Part shown: positions 35,713-46,036 of the stretch, one piece after another
How positions within the stretch are numbered: the stretch's first letter is position 1
How the letters are laid out: each line of letters starts with the position of its first letter
From: Takifugu bimaculatus
Taxonomy: Eukaryota > Chordata > Actinopteri > Tetraodontiformes > Tetraodontidae
NCBI GenBank assembly: GCA_004026145.2
Contig: CP034983.1
Coordinates: 8,475,088 to 8,539,087 of the forward strand
Length of the DNA stretch: 64,000 bases
Direction: 5' to 3'
Program-made: the position numbers and the translations under genes
Notes under the pieces: generated by a model
Database searches by the model: none
Told to the model about the DNA's origin: nothing
The model's input: the letters and a program-made list of their open reading frames with translations, nothing else

Positions 35713-36543
35713 AAGATGGCCACCCTCTCCTGGTTAGGGTTAGGGTTAGGGTTAGGGTTAGGGTTAGGGAAGATGGCCACCCTCTCCTGGTTAGGGTTAG
35801 GGTTAGGGAAGATGGCCGCCCTCTCCTGGTTAGGGTTAGGGTTAGGGTTAGGGAAGATGGCCACCCTCTCATGGTTAGGGTTAGGGTTAGGGAAGATGGC
35901 CGCCCTCTACTGGTTAGGGTTAGGGAAGATGGCCGCTCTCTACTGGTTAGGGTTAGGGTTAGGGAAGATGGCCACCCTCTCATGGTTAGGGTTAGGGTTA
36001 GGGAAGATGGCCGCCCTCTCCTGGTTAGGGTTAGGGTTAGGGTTAGGGAAGATAGCCGTCCTCTCCTGGTTAGGGTTAGGGTTAGGGAAGATGGCCGCCA
36101 TCTCCTGGTTAGGGTTAGGGTTAGGGAAGATGGCCGCCCTCTCCTGGTTAGGGTTAGGGTTAGGGTTAGGGAAGATAGCCGTCCTCTCCTGGTTAGGGTT
36201 AGGGTTAGGGAAGATGGCCGCCATCTCCTGGTTAGGGAAGATGGCCGCCCTCTCCTGGTTAGGGTTAGGGTTAGGGTTAGGGAAGATGGCCGCCCTCTCC
36301 TGGTTAGGGTTAGGGTTAGGGAAGATGGCCGCCATCTCCTGGTTAGGGTTAGGGTTAGGGAAGATGGCCGCCCTCTCCTGGTTAGGGTTAGGGTTAGGGA
36401 AGATGGCCGCCATCTCCTGGTTAGGGTTAGGGTTAGGGAAGATGGCCGCCCTCTCCTGGTTAGGGTTAGGGTTAGGGTTAGGGAAGATGGCCGCCCTCTC
36501 CTGGTTAGGGTTAGGGTTAGGGAAGATGGCTGCCCTCTCCTGG
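35713..36543. repeat. Composite telomere-hexamer minisatellite, 21 cores and 65 TTAGGG units
   Basis: Twenty-one copies of a 21-bp core (AAGATGGCC...CTCTCCTGG) alternate with runs of TTAGGG. From left to right the runs hold 6, 3, 4, 3, 2, 3, 3, 4, 3, 3, 4, 3, 1, 4, 3, 3, 3, 3, 4 and 3 hexamers. 21 x 21 plus 65 x 6 equals the 831-bp length exactly. Core variants recur in order, for example GGCCGCC-CTC, ATAGCCGTC and GGCCGCC-ATC twice in a row, which shows multi-unit duplication. Every unit is a multiple of three, so long frames (Leu-Gly, Val-Arg and Asn-Pro repeats) stay open on both strands without coding meaning. It can be described as an interstitial telomeric sequence. Confidence 0.95.
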
Positions 36544-36906
36544 TAATCCGCGGGCAGCCGCTGCTCAACAGTTGTCCTTGCGCGTATGGAGAGATGCCGC
36601 CTCCTCATAAAGTGAAAACACTAAGATTGCTCGATTGCCATTTTCAGCCGCATATTCGATGGCCTGCAGTTTAAAGTAAGCCTCATTCATACGCGTCTCG
36701 CTTGACCGGCGCCATTTTAGAGGATCCTTACGCGTAGGTGTGCCGCTAATCGATTGGCGGAGCGTTTACCGTAGTGCACCTACCAAAGGCACAGCAGATT
36801 TCGGAACTCAGTCCACACACAAGGCGCACCATATTATAAGGTGCATCGTCGATTTTTGAGAAAATCTCAGTGTTTTAGGTGCGCCTTATAGTCGTGAAAA
36901 TACGGT
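36544..36906. mobile_element. Probable DNA-transposon 3' flank with nested terminal palindrome
   Basis: The right part holds AAGGCGCACC at 36,821-36,830 and its inverse GGTGCGCCTT at 36,878-36,887, with an inner GATTTT/AAAATC hairpin. It ends GTGAAAATACGGTAC. I recognise the words GGCGCACC, TGCGCCTTATA and AATACGGTA as recurrent ends of vertebrate non-autonomous DNA elements but cannot name the family with confidence. With the pogo-like block at 35.3 kb it may bracket the minisatellite inside one element. Confidence 0.4.
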
Positions 36907-36960
36907 ACTTAAAAAAGGTAGAAACTGCTTTGATTTAACCAGAATTGCGTGACTGAAAAG

Positions 36961-36987
36961 CCCCCCCCCCCCCACACACACACACAC
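36961..36987. repeat. C13 tract and (CA)n
   Basis: Thirteen cytosines followed by CA repeats directly before the left tRNA-Val duplication. The right copy is also preceded by CA repeats. Confidence 0.9.
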
Positions 36988-36988
36988 G

Positions 36989-37307
36989 TCAACAGCCATA
37001 TTTCATTACACTCAACAGCATGGTTCCATGGTGTAGAGGTCATCATGTCTGCTTTACACGCAGAAGGTCCTGGGTTCAATTCCCAGTGGAACCAGAGTTC
37101 CTCCAGTTGTGTCACAATCAGGGAAACTTATTTTTTCACATCGAGTCTCTGCATTTCTTTTTCCTGACTGCAGAATGAAGGAGGCCGTTCTGCCGGGTTG
37201 GTAACACAAAGCCTTTGCTTCAGAACCAACACCAGAACCTCAGAGTCCGGCTCTCCCTCGTGGCATGGGCACCTTCCTGCTTCTACATCCGTGTGTGTTG
37301 ACCAGTT
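36989..37307 (+). repeat. Left copy of a 319-bp tRNA-bearing duplication
   Basis: This segment aligns almost without gaps to 41,348-41,665, with roughly 17 differences by eye, most of them clustered just after the tRNA. It includes 33 bp upstream of the tRNA and about 213 bp downstream. The downstream part holds the strongly preserved block from CTGACTGCAGAATGAAGG to GTTGACCAGTTC. Homology upstream of the tRNA argues against a simple tRNA-headed SINE. Confidence 0.9.
37022..37094 (+). tRNA. tRNA-Val (anticodon UAC), copy 1
   Basis: The 73-nt gene folds as a cloverleaf. The acceptor GGTTCCA pairs with TGGAACC, followed by discriminator A. The anticodon stem TCTGC/GCAGA encloses loop TTTACAC with anticodon TAC at 37,055-37,057. 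The T stem CTGGG/CCCAG has loop TTCAATT. The D stem has a weak G-T pair. A box and B box (GGTTCAATTCC) are present and no intron is needed. It closely resembles vertebrate tRNA-Val-TAC. The nearest T-run able to stop polymerase III is TTTTTT about 36-41 nt downstream. CCA is not encoded beyond the discriminator, as usual in eukaryotes. Confidence 0.92.
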
Positions 37308-40300
37308 CGCAGTTTCAGTTAATATCACAACTTCAAAGAACCGGATTTCATGGATGCTGAAATATGAGCCCGCCAACTCATTATAGCAGGATAATTCTGC
37401 CGCGCATGTGATGATTTACACACACCGTCGTGGCCTGTGGTCCATTCAGCTGCTATTAATACTGCAAACATCACTCCAGCAGGGGACGGGTGCGCTACTG
37501 TATGTCCCTGAAGAGGGCACACCAGCAATCATACAGCCTCCTTATCGCTCAGCCTTTCAACCGCCGGGTCCACATTCTCTTGGCGGGATATGAAGCTGTG
37601 AGTGACAGCAGGTATATTTCATTTTATTACTCTACAACGGGAACCGGCCGCGATAGGACTGCAATCGGGACAGGGTGTGCACGGCTGGATGATGCTGTAA
37701 GGACAGTGACAATATTCTTCAAATGGAGCGTTTTGACAGGGATAAAGACAACGACCGCGGGAAGCCGGGCAGGTTTTTAAATACAGGTGAGGAAATGAAA
37801 ACTAGGAAATAAAGGTCTGTGCTCAAATGCCAGGCTCAGATTTCTATCTAATCAATTAAAAACGCATTTAAACCCCTGCATTTTAATCTTTTTGACCCCA
37901 CTGTTAGCCATAGGTAGTTCCAGACCCTAAACACTGTCTGTGAGTCCAAACCGGGTCTGAAAGCAAACATAGCGTCCTGCACTGGGCTTCACAACAGTCA
38001 CAATAACAACTAATTATTTTCATCATCAGGCCTAATGAATCCCAGTAGAACTCACCGGCTCACAGATGTCAGATTAGCTTTAACAGATTAGTCACTCTAG
38101 TGCTGATTGGATGATAATTCTGCATTTATGTCATGGGCACACCTGTTCTGCAGCTGATGGGAGGCGTCTTCGGCTCTGACGTTGCATGTTTTTATCGCCG
38201 AATCGGCCGCTCTTCAAGTTTTAAATTAACCTCAGTGGTTCCAGCTTAAACCACACAGTAACGCTAAATGCTGATAAAGTATTGATCAAGTCCTCCAAAC
38301 AGTGAAAACTCCTCCTAAATAAAGGTGATGAATCGACAAACGCTGCTCATTTCATGCTGAATGGCCCACGCCTTTGTTGTCGTGCTGCATTCTCATCACT
38401 CTGACTGGAGTAATAAGCGTCTGTCTGACGCCACAGCTGAGGTGAATTTAGATTTGCCCTGTTTTTCCACAGCACCAGAGGCTGGTTGCGGGTTACGTCT
38501 GCGGCTTCGTGCAGACGGAATTCTGAGAGAAATTAGCGCAGAAGTGACCTAATAGCTCTCTGAGCCTCACGCATGAATCCGCCATTGTGTTCTGCTCTTA
38601 GCGTGACCTTGATGGCTCCAAGTTCTCATGACCATAAATGTTTCTCATGTCTCTGGACTCACGTGGCATTCAGAGGTTGTTTGAATAAAATTCACAACAA
38701 CAACTTCAACTTTGACCCGGAACATATTTATTTGGTAGAAAATCGCCGCCACACTAAATAACACAAATGTAGCAATTCTACACCTTCACCCACTCGGCTG
38801 GAGCGTGTGAATCTTCCCATCCCTGACGGAGACCAGCCTTGTTCACACGTTTCCCTCATCGCGCCCTGCCTAAAGACAGCGTCTGCCTTCCTCAGAGGGT
38901 TCAGCCAGAGAGCTCATACCGTCGCGATTTGCCCGCTGGCTGTAGCAGCTTCCACCACCGGGGTCAGTGTAGCAGGTGATTAAATACGGCCCGAAGGAAG
39001 TGAACCTATATGGATAATCCTCCCTGGCTCACGTATCTGCGGCCCCTCGTTGGTCTTTCTTCACTTGGCTGTTGGGGGATTGAGGTCCCAGCACTGTAAT
39101 GGTCACAGAAAAGTGAATATTTCTCTGTAAATCTATTAATGATGGGCTGTTTGATGAGTGGCGCTACAGAAAATAAAGGAGAGGATCCTGTTGCCTGGAG
39201 CCAAGGAGAAAATGTTTGATGTTGACCTTTAAGTAAAGTTTTTTCGGGCTTTATTGATGATGAAGTTGACTCTGCCTTCTCGCTAGCTCTGGGCTCCTCA
39301 ATGGTAAACATATATCCGCTTGGGGACGGCTGCGATCACAGGCAGGAATTTCTTGGCGCAGCCGGAAATACAGCATCCAGCTGAGCCGGGTCAACCTAGA
39401 TAGCTCCGATCCTCATCACAATAAATACAGCGAGTGAAGATCCAACATGAGAATCATGTGATATGAGAGAGCTAATTCCAATCCTTGTGATCCAACTGTG
39501 CTTTTATTTCCCAATCAAAAAAGCTGCGGTGCCCCAGGAGGGCTGGAGCTGTTGAGAGAACAGTTTAATTGGCATTAAACGGAGGAATATTTGCACCTTT
39601 GCTTAAGATGCTCCTGGTCACTATGAATTTAAAGCAGATGAAGGCGAATCTCTGGGTTGCTCTGACAAAAACATCATTTAAATGTGGGAAACAAAGAAAG
39701 CAAAAACCATCAGACGCTTTCTGCTGCTGCCAGGACAACGGCCAGATTCTTGGCGACTGTTCACATCTCTGGTTCTGCTGAAACCGGTCAGAACGTTCTC
39801 CACGGCGTGTGCATGTTAAAAAAAACCCATATGCATATAATAACAGGAGGCCTGCAGTGGACTGTCAGACATATTTGCAGTCATCAACACTGACCTTTCA
39901 GCTTCCTGACAGCCTCCAGAGCCACAATCACCGTTTCTGATCGGAAGGAAAAGCCCGTGGCTCCGAGCGTGACTGAAAATAAATGCCGAAACATAACAGC
40001 ACGCCGTTCGCATTCGCTTTATCCAGATTGGCGTGTTGAATGGACGTGTGCAGGTCCGATCAGCGGGACGGAGTAGCATCAATAAAGATGAGAGAGCACT
40101 AAGAAGGGAGAGAAGGTCCCCAGGACATGACGCGGCATCGCATTGAGTCTTAATCTAAAAGAGTCGTAGCAGCAGGAGACGTGCGCTGCTGCTGGTTAAC
40201 AGACCACCAACGCCGACCTACGACCTCTGCAAGAGCAAAGGAACGCCTGTCCTCCTCTGACACCATCGTCATTCTGAAACTCAACGTGTCAGAAATTAAA

Positions 40301-41311
40301 GTCACCTTTCCTACGCGTGCACATGTAAATCAGATAAATCATGTATGCGCACACCCGGTTGAGCTCTGGCTTCTCTGGTTCTGCACCCTAACGCCCGGAA
40401 TCATCTTAGGCCAGATAAACAGCGAGCACAGACGAACACTTGAGATGATCCCTGGGATCCTCCTGGGTACACGACGAGAAGATCATGCTGTCGATGAATA
40501 TGCAGAGCAGGACAACGGAGAAGTGAGGGGATTATGAGGACGGGCTGCTGGCACCAGGGCTAATATTTCAGCATATAATGATGTCACCTCTATTCTCCAT
40601 CGCTGGACGGCCCTCTGCTGATCCAGCCGGTGTTTATCTTGTCAGCAGTGGGGAGGGGGTCACAAAGAAGCGATGGGTCTCACATCTGCTTCCTGTCAGG
40701 CTACGCGTATCTGCAGTCGCCTTCCAGCGTCCCCAACATCCACGTAAGGAGATCTAATCGTGCTTTAATCGCGACAGGTCAAACACACATCTTTCCCAGG
40801 GCTGGCTCTTCCACCAACGCGGAACCTCTGCCTGTGAGACGAGAGGAAGACGTGGCGTCTTCTGTCCCACCCTGTCCAACAATATTCGATTCCTCTCCCG
40901 CGGTGTCGATTTTCTTGTCTCTGGGAGCATCTGAGCCGAACGGAGGCGCCGCTCTGCCGCTGTACTGAGGACGCTTGGACTGATTATGAATGCTGTACGT
41001 GTCACGCGGTTAAATGCATGAAATATGACAGCTTCCGTGGACCTTTGGCCAAACAGCCGCCGCGTGCATGAGCGATTCCTGACACATCGTCCGTCGATGT
41101 AAAGCTCAAAGCAAATCACCGAATCACTTCTCTTTTACACAGCAAACCTCACGAAAGAAAACAAACGTCACGGTCGTCTTTAACCATCTGTGTTAACAAT
41201 CGGCCCAATTGAGATCCGACAAACTCCAAACCGCAGGTGAAAAAACACTTTACTGCTGCACGATACTCATCCACGCTTCCTGATGGAGGGGTGAAAGTTC
41301 GCTGCAGATAC

Positions 41312-41312
<1 letters not shown>
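37308..41312. other. Intergenic sequence between the two tRNA-Val copies
   Basis: About 4 kb with no recognised gene. Short frames such as the one at 40,181-40,537 have no motifs. A CTCF-like motif in reverse orientation is present near 40.6 kb. Confidence 0.5.
40607..40622 (-). promoter_or_regulatory. CTCF-like motif, reverse orientation
   Basis: The plus strand reads CGGCCCTCTGCTGA, about 12 of 14 matches to the reverse CTCF core. It faces the forward-oriented motifs at 20.3 and 22.3 kb. Weak alone. Confidence 0.25.

Positions 41313-41346
<34 letters not shown>
41313..41346. repeat. (AC)17 microsatellite
   Basis: A pure AC run directly before the right tRNA-bearing duplication. Confidence 0.95.
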
Positions 41347-41347
<1 letters not shown>

Positions 41348-41348
<1 letters not shown>

Positions 41349-41665
41349 CAACAGCCATATTTCATTACACTCAGCAGCATGGTTCCATGGTGTAGAGGTC
41401 ATCATGTCTGCTTTACACGCAGAAGGTCCTGGGTTCGATTCCCAGTGGAACCAGAGTTCCTCCAGTTGTGTCACAATCAACAACTTACATTTTTACATCT
41501 AGTTTCTACATTTCTTTTTCCTGACTGCAGAATGAAGGAGGCCGTTCTGCCGGGTTGGTAACACAGAGCCTTTGCTTCAGAACCGACACCAGAACCTCAG
41601 AGTCCGGCTCTCGCTCGTGGCATGGGCACCTTCCTGCTGCTACATCCGTGCGTGTTGACCAGTTC
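41348..41665 (+). repeat. Right copy of the tRNA-bearing duplication
   Basis: This is the partner of 36,989-37,307, in the same orientation 4.36 kb away and nearly collinear. The tRNA and the distal block from CTGACTGCAG onward are nearly identical. The roughly 40 bp between them has diverged much more. Confidence 0.9.
41381..41453 (+). tRNA. tRNA-Val (anticodon UAC), copy 2
   Basis: It is identical to copy 1 except for one base in the T loop, TTCGATT here against TTCAATT there, so the B box is the canonical GGTTCGATTCC. The anticodon TAC is at 41,414-41,416. All stems pair as in copy 1. A TTTTT run able to end polymerase III transcription lies about 40 nt downstream. Both copies look functional. 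Confidence 0.93.
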
Positions 41666-41955
41666 TGAACACACACACACACGTGCGCTTGCACTTCTAT
41701 CTTTGTGAGGACCATCATAGATAGAACTCATCCCCTAACCCCAACCTTAATCAAACACACCCTCTACCCTGACCCGGACTGTAAACACATTTCTTACCTC
41801 AACCTTAAAACCACGTCTACACCCTCAAACGTCCTCTGAAGTTGTGAGGAATGGCCAAAATGTCTTCATTTCCCAAACATGTCCTCACATTGCTAGTAGA
41901 GTGAGTATCTTGGTCCTCGATATGTAGCAACACACACATACACACACAGACGTGT
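41666..41955. mobile_element. Fish dispersed element with inverted GAGGACC ends inside a CA repeat
   Basis: A unit beginning TTTGTGAGGACC and closing with TTGGTCCTC sits between CA-rich tracts. The ends GAGGACC (41,707-41,713) and GGTCCTC (41,912-41,918) are inverted. The interior has CCCCTAACCCCAACC-type words. I recognise this arrangement as a widespread fish repeat usually embedded in CA microsatellites. Its class is unknown to me. Confidence 0.5.
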
Positions 41956-44900
41956 GATTTTTTTTGTCCAAGTTTCTGCAGATTTATAACAAACCCTCCA
42001 AAGATCTCTTGTTTCACTGTAGTCGTGGTGACGAATGTTCCCTTCAGAGGGATGGCAGCTCTGTTATCCATCCTCCCAATGATTTTTGGGCATGTTTACT
42101 AAAGAAGCTTCTTTTACAGTAATGAAATGTGGTATCACAGCGGTGGAGGGCGATGATGAAAACTTCCCATCAGTTACAGCACTTAGTCACTCATTGTAGA
42201 TATCATCTGTTATCAGCTGGATCCGAGGGGTTTAACTACACTTCCTTTATAGCCGGTTCAGATAAAATAAAGATAACACCATTAATTGTTGCCCCGGTGC
42301 GAGGGACAACTGAGGGGACATTTATCTAAAATTAGTGCTTAAACAGGCTGTTTTGATCACGTTTAGAGTATTTTTACGCATAATTGTGGAGTTAAAATAT
42401 GGTCAACAAATAACTCAACCTGTTTAGCTGGAGCTGTGAGGAGTGAGCGGGGTTCTGGTCATTCAGAACCAGGTGAGAGGATTAGTCTCACAGAGCAAAG
42501 ATTCATCACACGACCTTTGTCCGCCAACGGTGGGTTCATCTTCTAACAGAGACCTGAAGAATACCGGATGGACGCAGCGATGGAGGGTGGATCATGGTTT
42601 GGACGGGAATTTTTAGCTCCTTGAAGGCCTCGCTGCCAAGAACGCGCTGGCACCAGGGAAGAGGCATTGTTATTAAGATGAATCATTCGGGGGTGACGTC
42701 AAAAATCCGCCTTCCTCCTGCACCAACGTCCGCTGCAGCCGTCTCCTTATTAGAAGTTGGAATGTTTGATTGTAACATTGACTAAAATAACAGCTTTCAC
42801 ACTTTCCTTGCCATCCCACTCACGATACAAAGACGTTTTTTTTCTTATTATCGCTGCCTCGGTTATTTGCAGCTACTTCACAGAACTCTTCACTTTTTCA
42901 GCAAAAGCAAAAAAAAAGAAAGAAAGAAAAAGAGGTTCTCGCAGGTCACAGTGGTGGGTGTTCAAACATCCAATATGTATGCGCCTTTTCCCTGTTTGTT
43001 TAACTTTCTTCTCCACGGTGCCGATGGTAATTAGTGTGGCTGTTTAGCCTTTTGTCCTGCCTGGAAAGAGAATCAAATAAAAGGAGGCAGGAAAAATTCA
43101 CAGCAAGCTTCCTCCCGTCGCTCCCCAGAGACTCACCCTTCATTGGCATTTTATTTAAATATTTAAAGGTGAGGTAGATGCACACTGGCATATTGTAAAG
43201 GCTGTCACTCTGATCACAAAGGCACTGAGGTGACTGGAGGATGGAGTGGGAAAGCAAGAGGAAGTGCAGATGGGGGGGGGGGGGCAGGAGATGGAGTGAA
43301 GGAGGCCAGGGACCCGAGGCTACAGCCGACAGAGTAAACTGTGTGCAGGTGACTGATGGGCAGTGGCTGGGAAAGACACCGTACAACAGGAAATCATCAT
43401 TTCTGAGCCATTGCCCAGAGAAGTTTGTGAGCAGGACAAGTGGAAGGGAATTTTATTGACACAGAGAGGAAGTGAAGGATGTTGGGAGAGGCTGAGAAGC
43501 CTTCAGGGAATGCCGAAGCCCTGGCTGATTCCTGCGAGGTCGAGGGGTCTGTGTGCAGCGGAACATTCTGCTTATACCTCATATCTGTCATCTGTTTTAT
43601 CACCAAAAGGAAAGTGGCTGGTATTCAGTCCACCGGAGGTAACAATTGCATCCATTCCTCACTGGGACGAAGGTCACGATGAGGTGCTTCACTGTGACGT
43701 CCCAATAAAAGTTGGAGATGAAGTTATTGGTGTCATTATTCTGGAAACCTCCACTAATAAGAACCAACAACTGTGTTAAGGGCCAGGAAAGCAAACCTAA
43801 TTTGGTGACGCTGGCATATGGGCACCCAGATGGGCTGGGAGAATCATCCATTAGTCCTGATGAGAATTCCCAGACACGCAACATCCACACCCACGGGTCA
43901 GGTTCAGGATTCAGCTGACAAATGTGCCAACGGTGGCAGGAAATCAAAGTGGTGAAGGCAAACACAAAACATGCCAGCTGTTTAATGCGGGAAGTGACTG
44001 CATCTGCCGATTTCAAAACACTCAAAGAGCTCCGCTACGCTAGCTACATCGTTTCTCCTTCCTCTTCCTCCTCCTCATCACAGCTAACGCTAAACCTCCC
44101 GGTGGCAGACGCTCAGCTGCCATCCCGTAACAAGAGGAGAAGAACGTGTTGGAGAAAAGCCTGATTTAAATGTATAGATCACCGTAAAAATGATAGCCAG
44201 GAGCGGGTGGGATTAAAGATGGCGTCTTCTGGTCATCAGTGGTTTCATGAATGGCTTAATCACCTCAATTCCGTTTATTCTGCTACAGCAGCTAAATAAA
44301 CGAGGCGTCAAATCTCATTAATAAGGCAACAGCCACAATGAAGGTTTTCCACATCTAATCTGAAGCAGGTTAAAAACGTGAGCGCCACAGCTCTTCGTCT
44401 CTGGTTGCGTATATTTGGGCTGCATCAGTAGTAACTTCATTGGTGTTGAGAAGTTTGGAAAATGCTTAATGAAGGTCATTAACTGTGATTAGTTTGGTAC
44501 ATTCCTGAGAAATTCCGCAGCATTTTGGAGAAATATCACCCGTCTCGGGTTTGAATAAATTTGTTTATTGTTGAATGAGCAGAATTAAGCGTTGAAACGT
44601 GTGCGGGTGGGTTTTCTGCAGCTACTTTAGTCCACAAACGTGCACGTTCATCCCCACGATCCAGGAAAACGCCTCCATACAGAAAATCATACAATTTCAG
44701 CCATGAATACAATTGATCTGTATATGATGACATCTCCTCCGACTCCTTTAATCGCACCACGCAGCCGGACGTGCGCAGCCAACAGGTTTGATTCTTCTCC
44801 TGTATTTTGAAGGTGCTTATTTTTCAGGCAGGTCACAACCGCAGCATCATTTGCGCCGCTGCAGCTTAAATAACACGGGCCACATCATCACGGCTCGGAT

Positions 44901-45189
44901 GGATTGTAAATAGTCAAGGGGGCTATAAATTTGTCACCAGCTTGGACAGAGATAGGGCACATTACCTTCAACCGAAGCATATTTCATCCTTCCCTGGGGC
45001 TGATGAAATGCGGAGCACAGGGGCAACGCTGCATCTGTAAGTAAGGCCTTCTTTATGGCCTGATTAAGTCATCTGATGCTAGCTACAGAGCCGGCTACAC
45101 AGCCTTATTTCACCTCCCACTGTGCTGCTGTTGTAATCATCGCGGAGCACGAAGACGGTAAAACAGCACCGAGAGCCTGTGTGAGGTGA

Positions 45190-45560
45190 TGGGACCATTC
45201 ATTCCCCTCTGTTTTTATGTCAGCCATTATAACTACCTATAAACTAATACTGCTGAGAGAGGGCCTTTTCCCCACGCATTCACTCCCTTTGTGTAACGAC
45301 TCACCTCGCATTATTCTCTTCTACATGTTGTGGAGAATGCAAATTCCTAAGCAGTCTGGAAGAGGTGTTACATACAGAAATTGGGTGTAAATGGCTGTAT
45401 TTATCTGTAAAGAGGGAGACAAAATCAGCATACAAATCTGCACAAATGTCTGCATGTGCGTAAAGACTGCTGCATGCAAATGTGTTGGCCTGTAAACATA
45501 ATGTCTGAAAAATAACTGCACAGTTATCAAGTCCTCTATTGCATATGTAAAGATTTCTTA
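45190..45560. promoter_or_regulatory. Candidate conserved non-coding element
   Basis: Non-repetitive sequence with GCCATTATAAC, GCATTATTC, ATGCAAAT (POU octamer) and several TGCAAAT or TGCAAATT words. The resemblance to vertebrate conserved elements is by texture only. Confidence 0.25.
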
Positions 45561-46004
45561 TGTTGAATTTCTCCCAGGAAAGGACGATGGTACGGATGGA
45601 GGCTTCCTCCAGGTTTCGCGCCTCATCGCACATCCCGAGCCCGTCCGGGTCGGTGGCAGCTCTGAACCGTCAGTTTCCAGGCTGGATGTCGGCTCACAGT
45701 GGCCGTGTTGCCGATTTAACCACGATTGAAATCCAAATTCTATTAATGCAACAGCTCTTGAGTTAATTACTTTGGAAAAACATGCACATTAAGAGTAAAG
45801 AGGAGCTTAATTGATTGAACAGGGACCCACAGTGCAAGTGTCATATTACTGAAACGCGCTCCCCCCGATGAAAACGTTGAAAATCAATCGTTTTTAAATG
45901 ATATCAGGTTCTCCCCATATTTGCTGCTATATATACACCGGCTACATGTGATCAAAGCAAGTGCACTTTATGTGCCAGGGGGTTTACAAAAGAGATGTTC
46001 CTTC

Positions 46005-46036
46005 TGTGTGTGTGTGTACGCGTGTGTGTGTGTGTG
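46005..46036. repeat. Interrupted (TG)n microsatellite
   Basis: TG repeats broken once by TACGCG. Confidence 0.9.

Noticed and set aside
43363..43779. 138-codon plus-strand frame
   Set aside because: No recognisable domain or neighbouring exon, and overlapping frames on the other strand are of similar length.
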